From Psychroflexus gondwanensis ACAM 44 (GTDB lineage Bacteria > Bacteroidota > Bacteroidia > Flavobacteriales > Flavobacteriaceae), in contig NZ_APLF01000006.1 of NCBI RefSeq assembly GCF_000355905.1, positions 1 to 64,000 of the forward strand: a DNA stretch of 64,000 bases, written 5' to 3'. Shown here piece by piece: positions 54,973 to 62,389 of the stretch. The notes beneath the pieces were generated by a model, which saw nothing but the letters and a program-made list of their open reading frames with translations, did no database searches and was not told the origin of the DNA. Made by a program: the position numbers and the translations under genes. Position 1 is the stretch's first letter. Every line of letters starts with the position of its first letter.

Positions 54973-55029
54973 CCCAATACTTAGTAAACATTAACGAACG
55001 TCTGCTTCCTAAAAAAAACTTTTTAGCCG

Positions 55030-55037
55030 TATCTTTG
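55030..55037 (+). promoter_or_regulatory. TAnnTTTG promoter element for the ctaB-cox cluster
   Basis: TATCTTTG lies 16 nt before the TTG start at 55054. Confidence 0.55.
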
Positions 55038-55053
55038 CAAAAAGTTTCGAATA

Positions 55054-55956
55054 TTGTCAGATTCTATTGCATATACTCAAGTTTCTTCCTGGATACATGA
55101 TTTTAAAGAGCTCACCAAGGTTAGATTAGCCCTTAGTGTTGTATTCTCTTCAATTGCTGGTTATCTATTAGGGATAGATACTTTTAATATGGGTCATCTC
55201 GTATTATTAGCGCTAGGAGGCTATGCCATGGTAGGGGCTTCCAATGCCTTTAATCAAATCATAGAAAAAAACTTAGATGCGAAGATGAAAAGGACCAAAA
55301 ATCGTCCTCTACCATCGGGTACAATGACCACTAGTACAGCCTTTGCTATTGCGACTCTGCTTACCCTAATTGGATTGTCTTTTCTTTTTATTATCAATCC
55401 TATAACGGCCATGTTTGGGGCTATATCTATTTTTCTTTACGTGAGTGTTTATACTCCATTGAAAACGATTACTCCACTTTCTGTTTTTGTAGGAGCGTTT
55501 CCGGGAGCTATTCCGTTTATGTTGGGATGGGTAGCTGCAACGGGCTCTTTTGGGATTGAAGCGGGGACACTATTTATGATTCAGTTTTTCTGGCAATTCC
55601 CCCATTTTTGGGCTTTAGGTTGGTGGCTGTATGATGATTATAAGGAAGGAGGCTTTTTTATGCTACCTACTGGTAAAAGAGACAAAGGCACAGCAATACA
55701 AATTATCCTTTACACCATATGGACCCTTATTGTTTCGATAATACCAGCGCTAGGTGTTACAGGAGATTTAAAGCTTTCCATAGTTTCTGCCGTTTTAGTG
55801 TTTATACTAGGCTTGATTATGCTTTTTTATGCGATCAAGCTTTTTCAAAAACGAGAGACTAAATACGCCAGACAGCTTATGCTGGCCAGCGTGTTTTACA
55901 TTACTTTAATACAAATAATTTACGTATCAGATAAATATATCAGAATATGGTTTTAG
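55054..55956 (+). CDS. ctaB: Heme O synthase (protoheme IX farnesyltransferase)
   Basis: A 300-residue UbiA-type prenyltransferase with about nine membrane helices. The first Asp-rich motif is NQIIEKNLDAKMKRTKNRPL and the second region is YDDYKEGGFFMLPTGKRDKG. It attaches a farnesyl group to heme B, giving heme O for the oxidase encoded around it. The start is TTG at 55054, 16 nt after a promoter element. The stop overlaps the ATG of the next gene by 10 bp. Confidence 0.93.
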   Translation: MSDSIAYTQVSSWIHDFKELTKVRLALSVVFSSIAGYLLGIDTFNMGHLVLLALGGYAMVGASNAFNQIIEKNLDAKMKRTKNRPLPSGTMTTSTAFAIATLLTLIGLSFLFIINPITAMFGAISIFLYVSVYTPLKTITPLSVFVGAFPGAIPFMLGWVAATGSFGIEAGTLFMIQFFWQFPHFWALGWWLYDDYKEGGFFMLPTGKRDKGTAIQIILYTIWTLIVSIIPALGVTGDLKLSIVSAVLVFILGLIMLFYAIKLFQKRETKYARQLMLASVFYITLIQIIYVSDKYIRIWF

Positions 55957-56513
55957 ACGAAAAACACAAACGTGCAAGGATGATGATGATGTGGTTTGGC
56001 ATCATAAGTATGTCGATGATGTTTGCAGGATTAACAAGTGCCTACGTTGTGAGTAAAAACAGGCCAGATTGGCTTACAGAATATGAATTACCAGACGTTT
56101 TTATTTGGAGTACGCTGGTTATATTTTTAAGTAGTATTACATTTCATTTAACCAAAAAATTTACTTCTGAAGGTGATATAGGAAAGGCTAATACTATGAT
56201 AATTTTCACTTTTATCTTAGGAGTTCTTTTCGTGGTGATGCAGTTTGTTGGATTTAATGAGATCGTAGAGGCAGGGTATTATTTTACGGGAAGTGCCAGT
56301 AGTATTACAATGTCTTTCGTTTACGTATTAGTCTTAGCTCACGTCGTCCATGTCTTGGCAGGTCTTATCGTTTTGCTAGTCGTAATTTATAATCATTTTA
56401 AAAAGAAATATTCTAAAGGAAATATGCTAGGGTTACGCTTAGGTGTTACCTTCTGGCACTTTGTAGACGGGCTATGGCTTTACCTCTTTTTGTTTTTATA
56501 TTTCTTGAGATAA
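55947..56513 (+). CDS. Haem-copper oxidase subunit III, short form
   Basis: A 188-residue subunit III-family membrane protein with five predicted helices. The conserved VTFWHFVDGLWLYLFLFLYF ending and HVVHVLAGLIVL are typical. It is shorter than the next gene's product, a second subunit III. Such tandem pairs are common in Bacteroidota caa3/aa3-type operons. Confidence 0.9.
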   Translation: MVLDEKHKRARMMMMWFGIISMSMMFAGLTSAYVVSKNRPDWLTEYELPDVFIWSTLVIFLSSITFHLTKKFTSEGDIGKANTMIIFTFILGVLFVVMQFVGFNEIVEAGYYFTGSASSITMSFVYVLVLAHVVHVLAGLIVLLVVIYNHFKKKYSKGNMLGLRLGVTFWHFVDGLWLYLFLFLYFLR

Positions 56514-56526
56514 TAAGAAATTTGTC

Positions 56527-56534
56527 TATTTTTG
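56527..56534 (+). promoter_or_regulatory. Possible TAnnTTTG promoter element
   Basis: TATTTTTG lies 23 nt before the ATG at 56558. It may give extra internal transcription of the second subunit III gene. Confidence 0.35.
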
Positions 56535-56557
56535 TAAGACATTAATATTTGATTTTT

Positions 56558-57544
56558 ATGGAAGCTACTACCGTTGCAAAAACAGGTACAGAAGGACAAG
56601 CTTGGGGAGGAGGTGAAGAAAAACCCCTAAAGGCCAGTTACGGAAAATTAATGATGTGGTTTTTTATCACTTCAGATGCTCTTACCTTTTCAGGGTTTCT
56701 AGCAGCTTATGGTTTTTCAAGATTTAAGTTTATTGAAGAATGGCCAATAGCTGATGAAGTGTTTAATCACTTTCCATTTTTACATGGCGTAGATGCACCT
56801 ATGTATTATGTTGCATTAATGACGTTTATTTTGATATTCTCATCTGTCACAATGGTTCTTGCCGTAGATGCTGGCCATGAGATGAAAAAAGATAAAGTAG
56901 TGACCTACATGGCATTAACCATTCTAGGGGGTGTCATTTTTTTAGGATCCCAAGCATGGGAATGGAAAAACTTTATTCAAGGTGAATATGGAGCGGTCGA
57001 AACCAGAAGCGGAAAGATCATTCAGTTTGTAGATGCAGACGGAGATCGTATTGCTTTAGGTGAATTTTCTACGGCTTCACCTAAAGATAGAACGCAGCAT
57101 TTAGAGAAAAATGGCATTTGGTATAAAGCTGAAGATTCTTTCAATCCTTTAGCTTTAGAAGATGTAAAGAGGGGATTTGAGGCTAATGAGACTCTTCGGG
57201 TTAGAACCATGCAAATCACAGACGAAGGAGAAAAAGAAATTTTAACTAGAGAAGAATCTTTATTGAAATTAAATACTACTGGTGTAGGTGTTATAGAAGG
57301 GGCTAATCTTAGTCAAAATGAGTATGGAGCACCGCTATTTGGTGGTTTTTTCTTCTTTATTACAGGATTCCACGGCTTTCACGTCTTGTCTGGTGTACTT
57401 ATTCTTATAATCGTTTTCTTTAACGTTTTGGTGGGTACTTACGAGAAAAGGGGAAGTTATGAAATGGTAGAAAAAGTTGGTCTTTACTGGCACTTTGTAG
57501 ATTTAGTTTGGGTATTTGTATTCACATTCTTCTACTTGGTTTAA
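56558..57544 (+). CDS. coxC: Cytochrome c oxidase subunit III, long form
   Basis: A 328-residue subunit III. ATG at 56558 (MEATTVAKTG); the TTG at 56549 adds only three residues. Core helices flank an insertion of about 110 residues (about 145-255: GEYGAVETRSGKIIQFVDADG onward), predicted soluble and periplasmic or cytoplasmic, absent from the short form. The C-terminus has GFHGFHVLSGVLILI and YWHFVDLVWVFVFTFFYL, the conserved subunit III ends. Confidence 0.9.
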   Translation: MEATTVAKTGTEGQAWGGGEEKPLKASYGKLMMWFFITSDALTFSGFLAAYGFSRFKFIEEWPIADEVFNHFPFLHGVDAPMYYVALMTFILIFSSVTMVLAVDAGHEMKKDKVVTYMALTILGGVIFLGSQAWEWKNFIQGEYGAVETRSGKIIQFVDADGDRIALGEFSTASPKDRTQHLEKNGIWYKAEDSFNPLALEDVKRGFEANETLRVRTMQITDEGEKEILTREESLLKLNTTGVGVIEGANLSQNEYGAPLFGGFFFFITGFHGFHVLSGVLILIIVFFNVLVGTYEKRGSYEMVEKVGLYWHFVDLVWVFVFTFFYLV

Positions 57545-57571
57545 TTAATAATACATTGAATTTATAATATA

Positions 57572-57937
57572 ATGGCACACGATACAACACACGCAAAGCA
57601 CGCGGGAGCAAAAAAACGCATATGGCAAGTCTTTATCATTTTGTCCATACTAACTATAGTAGAAGTGGTTTTAGGAATTTTAAAACCAGATTTTCTGGTA
57701 CATAACGATTTGGTTTCCTTATCTCTACTCAATTGGATTTTTATTGTGCTTACTATTGTGAAAGCCTATTATATCGTTTGGGCATTTATGCACATGGAAC
57801 ATGAAGCGGCAAGTTTGAGAAGAGTCGTCGTCTGGACTGGTGTATTTTTAATTAGTTATTTGATAGCTATACTATTGATAGAGGGGACATATGTTCAAGA
57901 AATCTATACCGAGGGATATATTACTTGGGATTTCTAA
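57572..57937 (+). CDS. Cytochrome c oxidase subunit IV family protein
   Basis: A 121-residue protein with three membrane helices (about 17-37, 50-70, 83-103) and a His-rich N-terminus (HDTTHAKHAG). The AFMHMEHEAASLRRVV loop is typical of the prokaryotic subunit IV family (CtaF-like). Last structural gene of the oxidase cluster before a strong terminator. Confidence 0.88.
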   Translation: MAHDTTHAKHAGAKKRIWQVFIILSILTIVEVVLGILKPDFLVHNDLVSLSLLNWIFIVLTIVKAYYIVWAFMHMEHEAASLRRVVVWTGVFLISYLIAILLIEGTYVQEIYTEGYITWDF

Positions 57938-57961
57938 AAAAAGAAGGTTAAATATAATTCA

Positions 57962-57990
57962 AAAGGCGGTTTACTAAAACCGCCTTTTTT
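57962..57990 (+). terminator. Intrinsic terminator after the oxidase subunits
   Basis: AAAGGCGGTTT (57962-57972) and AAACCGCCTTT (57977-57987) form a perfect stem, followed by T. The next promoter element begins at its last T. Confidence 0.88.
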
Positions 57991-57997
57991 ATTTTTG
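57990..57997 (+). promoter_or_regulatory. TAnnTTTG promoter element for the assembly genes
   Basis: TATTTTTG lies 16 nt before the ATG at 58014 and abuts the preceding terminator. Confidence 0.55.
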
Positions 57998-58013
57998 TAA
58001 ATAATTTTATCAC

Positions 58014-58655
58014 ATGAAAAAATACGCAGTTCTCATTGTTTTATTTGTTCTTCCTCTAGTGGCGTACTTATTTTTCTCTAGCGGGATCAATAGTTTTGGC
58101 AAACTCCCCGTCCTTAAAGAGAAACTTTCATTTTTGAATGAGTTTGAAACTGACGAAATCACCTTCGACAATAAGATTACAATCTTGACTTTCTTCGGGA
58201 ACGACTTCGAAGTGAAAAAGGTACATGCTTTCAATATGAAAGAGAAAATCTATGACCGTTACCACAAGTTTGATGATTTTCAAGTCGTTACGCTAACGGC
58301 AACAAATTCAGAAGAGAAAATTGAGAACTTTAGAAGTGAAATCAATAAAACTTCAGATGCTACAGAATGGTTTTTTCTTAAACTACCAGATGCCCAAATT
58401 AAAAAGGTGTTCGAAAGTTTGGAATCTGATCTAAAACTCGACGATAAGTTTTCATCAACCTATGCTTTTATTATTGATAAGAAAATGAGCTTAAGAGGGA
58501 GAAGTGACGATGAAGATGAAGGCACAAAATACGCCTACGACTTAAGTAACATAAAAGAAGTAAGCGATAAAATGAATGATGATGTCAAAATCATTCTTGC
58601 AGAATATCGATTTGCTTTAAAAGAGAATAATGCGCAAAGAGAAAAAAGACCATGA
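58014..58655 (+). CDS. Cysteine-free thioredoxin-like membrane-anchored protein
   Basis: A 213-residue protein with one N-terminal membrane helix (about 4-23). The body looks like a SCO/thioredoxin fold: KITILTFFGNDFEVKKVHAF sits where SCO proteins carry the CxxxC loop, and YAFIIDKKMSLRGR fits the late beta-hairpin. It contains no cysteine at all, so it cannot bind copper or do disulfide exchange in the usual way. It overlaps the true SCO gene by 4 bp. I infer an accessory role in CuA-site assembly. The fold is a guess from sequence pattern. Confidence 0.6.
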   Translation: MKKYAVLIVLFVLPLVAYLFFSSGINSFGKLPVLKEKLSFLNEFETDEITFDNKITILTFFGNDFEVKKVHAFNMKEKIYDRYHKFDDFQVVTLTATNSEEKIENFRSEINKTSDATEWFFLKLPDAQIKKVFESLESDLKLDDKFSSTYAFIIDKKMSLRGRSDDEDEGTKYAYDLSNIKEVSDKMNDDVKIILAEYRFALKENNAQREKRP

Positions 58656-59326
58656 AAAAATACTCCTACGTAGGAATATCACTTGTCATTTTAGTGTTTG
58701 GAATTTGGGTGGTTAGTGAATATCTAGCCCGTAATTCCAAGGAAAGTTTATCCTACATAGAAATAGAAGGCGAACGTAAAAAAGTACCTGAATTCAACTT
58801 TGTGAATCAGAATAATAAACCCATTACCAACGAGGATTATCTCGGTAAAGTTTATGTGGTGGAGTTCTTTTTTGCTACATGTCCAACCATTTGCCCTATC
58901 ATGAATGAAAATTTATTGGAGGTACAAGATCAGTTTTATGGTAACATGAATTTTGGAATAGCTTCATTTACTATAAACCCCGAGAACGACACTCCCGAAG
59001 TTTTGAAAAAGCATGCAGAAGAGCTTGGTGTAAAGCATCCCCATTGGAATTTCTTGACCGGCGATAAAGATAAAATTTATGAACTTGCCAATAAGGGATT
59101 CAATATTTATGTTCGCGAAGATGAGAAAGCAGAGGGCGGGTTTGAGCATTCTGGTTTCTTTGCTTTGATTGACCAAGAAGGATACATCCGAAGCAGAACA
59201 GATGAAGCTGGAAATCCTATTATCTTTTACCAAGGTTCGGTTCCTATCGATAATAAAAGTGGTGAAGGGCATGAAACCCAGCAAATTGATATTTTGATGG
59301 AGGACATTCAAATTCTTTTGAAATGA
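58652..59326 (+). CDS. SCO1/SenC copper chaperone
   Basis: A 224-residue membrane-anchored thioredoxin-fold protein that delivers copper to the CuA centre of oxidase subunit II. One N-terminal helix (about 5-23). The copper ligands are C77 and C81 in ATCPTICPIM and the His in GGFEHSGFFALID (about 168). Starts inside the stop of the previous gene and overlaps the next by 4 bp, so the assembly genes are translated together. Confidence 0.93.
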   Translation: MKKYSYVGISLVILVFGIWVVSEYLARNSKESLSYIEIEGERKKVPEFNFVNQNNKPITNEDYLGKVYVVEFFFATCPTICPIMNENLLEVQDQFYGNMNFGIASFTINPENDTPEVLKKHAEELGVKHPHWNFLTGDKDKIYELANKGFNIYVREDEKAEGGFEHSGFFALIDQEGYIRSRTDEAGNPIIFYQGSVPIDNKSGEGHETQQIDILMEDIQILLK

Positions 59327-59862
59327 AAGCAAGCTTAACCAAATCCGATAAAACGATGGTGCCAATCATTATTGGTCTTTCCATCGTTGTTCCTGTAGTG
59401 GTCATTATACTTATGAACCTACCAACCCGCTATAACCTTCTTGGTTTGGATGTAGGGACATTTCCTTTTTTTCATGCAGTTATCAATGGACTTACAGCCA
59501 TATTGCTTTTTCTTGGCTATAGATTTATAAAACAAAAGAAAAAAGTAGAGCATAAAACCGTGATGATCACAGCTTTTGGTTTGTCGGCACTTTTTCTAGT
59601 TAGTTACGTCATTTCTAAGATTAGTAACGATCCAGTTCCTTTCGGGGGTGAAGGTTTTTTAAAGTACCTTTATTTTTTTATTCTTATTACACATATTGCC
59701 TTATCTGGAATAATCATCCCTTTGGTTCTCTTTACGATGTATAGGGGCTTGACGGGTGAATATGATAAGCACAAAAAAATTGCAAGATGGACCTTTCCTA
59801 TTTGGATGTATGTTGCTATAACAGGGGTTTTAGTCTACTTATTTATGTTACCCTATTACTAA
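59323..59862 (+). CDS. DUF420 membrane protein
   Basis: A 179-residue DUF420 protein with five predicted membrane helices. Conserved His residues are visible in FPFFHAVINGLTAI, HKTVMI, ITHIALSGIIIPLVL and YDKHKKIARWTFPIWMYVAITGVLVYLF. DUF420 proteins (CtaM-like) are linked with haem-copper oxidase assembly. The position after SCO fits that. The gene overlaps SCO by 4 bp. Confidence 0.88.
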   Translation: MKASLTKSDKTMVPIIIGLSIVVPVVVIILMNLPTRYNLLGLDVGTFPFFHAVINGLTAILLFLGYRFIKQKKKVEHKTVMITAFGLSALFLVSYVISKISNDPVPFGGEGFLKYLYFFILITHIALSGIIIPLVLFTMYRGLTGEYDKHKKIARWTFPIWMYVAITGVLVYLFMLPYY

Positions 59863-59872
59863 AATAACGATC

Positions 59873-60112
59873 ATGATGAAAGCAAAAAGAATTTTACTTA
59901 CAGTGGCATTGGTTATGTTTTTTGTCTTTGAGGCCAGTTCACAATGTTCTATGTGTAGAGCCGTATTGGAGTCTGAGGCAGATCAAGGTTCTGCACAAGC
60001 CATCAACGATGGGATAGTTTACCTAATGGCTTTTCCTTATATTTTGGTAGGCGGAGTGCTCTATGCTGTTTACAGAACTTTCAAAAACAAAAAAACTCAA
60101 CAAAATTCATAA
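59873..60112 (+). CDS. Small CxxC membrane protein of the oxidase assembly cluster
   Basis: A 79-residue protein with a signal-like N-terminal helix (about 6-22), a CSMCRAVLES motif right after it and one membrane helix near 48-67. The CxxC would face the periplasm. It follows DUF420 by 10 bp. Function is not known; from context it may handle copper or a thiol during oxidase assembly. Confidence 0.72.
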   Translation: MMKAKRILLTVALVMFFVFEASSQCSMCRAVLESEADQGSAQAINDGIVYLMAFPYILVGGVLYAVYRTFKNKKTQQNS

Positions 60113-60113
60113 A

Positions 60114-60467
60114 ATGAAAAAAGTATTCTATCTATCCACTTGTGATACCTGCAATCGCATTTTAGGTAAGTTGTCCTTACCGGAGGATATAAAGTTACAA
60201 GACCTTAAGAAAAATAATATTTCTGAAGAGGACTTAGAATACCTTTTTAAGTTCACAAGATCTTATGAACTCCTTCTTAATAAGAGAGCTCAAAAATATA
60301 AAGAAGAGGGATTAAAAGATGAGAACCTCTCGGAGGAAGAAATAAAAACTTACATTTTATCCCATTATACTTTTTTAAAGCGACCTATATTTATTTATGA
60401 TGAAAAGATATTCATAGGAAATGATAAGCACACCGTAGATGCTTTGAAGTCTTTATTTCATGAGTAA
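60114..60467 (+). CDS. ArsC/Spx-family thioredoxin-like protein
   Basis: A 117-residue protein of the ArsC/Spx/YffB family. ATG at 60114 (MKKVFYL), one base after the stop of the previous gene; the longer frame from 60063 lies within it. The active-site region is YLSTCDTCNRIL (C10, C13). The C-terminal part has LKRPIFIYDEKIFIGND, equivalent to the RP(I/V) block of ArsC. Substrate unclear; real arsenate reductase activity cannot be claimed. Confidence 0.75.
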   Translation: MKKVFYLSTCDTCNRILGKLSLPEDIKLQDLKKNNISEEDLEYLFKFTRSYELLLNKRAQKYKEEGLKDENLSEEEIKTYILSHYTFLKRPIFIYDEKIFIGNDKHTVDALKSLFHE

Positions 60468-61362
60468 ACGAGTTCTAGCACTTATTGCTGCCTTAGTTGC
60501 AACCTCTATATTCGGTATCAATCATACGTTGGCTAAAGGCTTAATGCCAGATTATGTTCAGCCTCTAGGGTTTATAGTGATAAGAGTATTAGGGGCTGGT
60601 ATTCTATTCTGGATCGTGAGTCTTTTTATCAAAAATGAAAAAATTAAAAAGGAGCATTGGCCAAGACTGCTGTTGAGCGCTCTTTTTGGTATGGTTCTCA
60701 ATATGTTGTTTTTCTTCAAGGGCTTGAGTTTATCCACTCCAATTAATAGCTCTGTAATTGTAACCATCACTCCCATCTTGGTATTTGTATTGTCTGCCCT
60801 GTTGATTAGAGAAAAAATAACCTGGCTTAAGGGCTCCGGAGCTGTAATTGGTCTGTTTGGAGGACTTACTTTAATTCTATTTGGCGTACAACAACAAGTC
60901 GACGCTCCCAATATTCCGCTGGGTAACGCTATGATTTTTATCAATGCTATGTCTTATGGTATGTTTTTAATTGTTGCCAAGCCTTTAACCAAAACCTATC
61001 ACCCCGTTACACTTATGCGTTGGTTGTTTTTAACTGCCATCATCATAAACTTGCCCATTGGCTGGACAGAGTTTGTAAGTGTAGAGTGGCAAGCCTTGCC
61101 TTTTTCTGCTATTTGGCGAATCGGATTTGTGATCGTAGGGACTACTTTTTTAACTTACCTGTTGAACATCTTTGCACTCAAATACTTGTCTGCTTCTACT
61201 ATTGGAGTATTTGTATACTTACAGCCTGTTATTGCTATAGCCTTTGCCATTATTTCTGGAGCAGATGAACTTAATGGGTTAAAAATTATTTCTGCTATAC
61301 TCGTTTTCCTAGGGGTTTTTATGGTAACCAAAAATCCATCACGGAAAAGAGCCAAAGCTTAA
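60460..61362 (+). CDS. EamA-family transporter (DMT superfamily)
   Basis: A 300-residue transporter with ten helices in two EamA repeats (about 5-137 and 150-290). Typical blocks are FFFKGLSLSTPINSSVIVTITPILVFVLSALLI and LKYLSASTIGVFVYLQPVIAI. It probably exports a small metabolite. It overlaps the previous gene by 8 bp. No terminator was recognised just after it. Confidence 0.87.
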   Translation: MSKRVLALIAALVATSIFGINHTLAKGLMPDYVQPLGFIVIRVLGAGILFWIVSLFIKNEKIKKEHWPRLLLSALFGMVLNMLFFFKGLSLSTPINSSVIVTITPILVFVLSALLIREKITWLKGSGAVIGLFGGLTLILFGVQQQVDAPNIPLGNAMIFINAMSYGMFLIVAKPLTKTYHPVTLMRWLFLTAIIINLPIGWTEFVSVEWQALPFSAIWRIGFVIVGTTFLTYLLNIFALKYLSASTIGVFVYLQPVIAIAFAIISGADELNGLKIISAILVFLGVFMVTKNPSRKRAKA

Positions 61363-61655
61363 TATATCTTCATCTTTCTAGGTGTTTGCATCAATTACTG
61401 ACGGAGTAAAAAATCAATCACTAACTATGCAGTAAACACTTTTCAAATGCTCGAGAAGACACTCAGGCATAGTTTAATTGAAATTTAACCAACTTTTTTC
61501 AAAATAAACTTAGCGATCCAAACTTTTGAATCTGGGCTAAATCTTCTTGATCTTTACCGAGAACATAGTTGATTTATATGTTGAACATCAATTTAAAGGT
61601 AAATTGGTATTGGAGAAATATTTAGTTTTAAAATGCTTGTTTATAATCTGAAGGA
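61363..61655. other. Intergenic stretch
   Basis: Non-coding between the convergent EamA and fasciclin genes. A short open stretch (NLAIQTFESGLNLLDLYREHS, about 61510-61573) may be a gene remnant but has no recognisable family. I see nothing else in it. Confidence 0.3.
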
Positions 61656-61688
61656 TAAAAAAAAAGACCACCTTCTCAGGTGGTCTTT
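61656..61688 (-). terminator. Intrinsic terminator of the fasciclin gene
   Basis: AAAGACCACCT (61663-61673) and AGGTGGTCTTT (61678-61688) form a perfect 11-bp stem with loop TCTC. Read on the minus strand it is followed by a T run. Confidence 0.85.
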
Positions 61689-61706
61689 AAAATATGCTAA
61701 GTTTTT

Positions 61707-62174
61707 TTACTTAGGCATTACTACACTATCAATGGCATGAATCACTCCATTAGAAGCAGCAACATCTGTAATGACAACAGTAGACTTTCCACCATTTGCA
61801 TCAGTTAAAATTACTTTTCCATCTTCTAGGCTTAAGTCAATCTTTCCACCTTGTACAGTGTCTACTGTAAATTTACCATCATTCTCAGTAATTGCACTTA
61901 TTAGTGCAGCAGCCTCAAACTTTCCAGAAACTACGTGGTAGGTTAGTACACTTGCTAATTTTTCTTTGCTTTCTGGCTTTAATAAGCTTTCTACGGTACC
62001 TTCTGGTAACTTATTGAAAGCATCATTCGTTGGTGCTAACACCGTAAATGGACCTTCACTACTCAAGGTATCAACTAAATCTGCAGCCTTTACTGCTGCA
62101 ACTAGTGTTGTAAAAGCATCATTACCAGCAGCTACTCCTACAATGTTTGGAGTGTCATTTTTTGAATTTTCCAT
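61707..62174 (-). CDS. Fasciclin (FAS1) domain protein
   Basis: A 155-residue protein that is almost entirely one FAS1 domain: AAGNDAFTTLVAAVKAA at the start, GPFTVLAPTNDAFNKLP (H1 motif), LTYHVVSGKF and NGVIHAIDSVVMP (H2 motif) at the end. FAS1 domains mediate adhesion. There is no signal peptide or lipobox at the N-terminus (MENSKNDTP), so the usual secreted location is doubtful unless exported by another route. Monocistronic with its own promoter element and terminator. Confidence 0.88.
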   Translation of the reverse strand: MENSKNDTPNIVGVAAGNDAFTTLVAAVKAADLVDTLSSEGPFTVLAPTNDAFNKLPEGTVESLLKPESKEKLASVLTYHVVSGKFEAAALISAITENDGKFTVDTVQGGKIDLSLEDGKVILTDANGGKSTVVITDVAASNGVIHAIDSVVMPK

Positions 62175-62200
62175 AATTTATATATTTATTTAATTGTATA

Positions 62201-62208
62201 CAAATCTA
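62201..62208 (-). promoter_or_regulatory. TAnnTTTG promoter element for the fasciclin gene
   Basis: The minus strand reads TAGATTTG, 26 nt upstream of the ATG ending at 62174. Confidence 0.5.
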
Positions 62209-62389
62209 CTTTAATCCCTCACTAGTTTAAGTTAATGAATAGCACTATGAGCAAAGTATTAGCATTGGCTTTAGATTATGGTTTGTAGGGTATAGGGTTA
62301 CATAACTTAAGTATTTGTAAGTACCGTAAATGTTAGCTTTTTACCTAAACTAAAAGTCTATCTGTTATTCGGTCTTAGGCAAACTGAAT

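Noticed and set aside
60114-60467. Arsenate reductase involved with the TIGR04282 genes
   Set aside because: It lies 37 kb from that operon, within other genes, and the ArsC/Spx family is too broad to claim arsenate activity.
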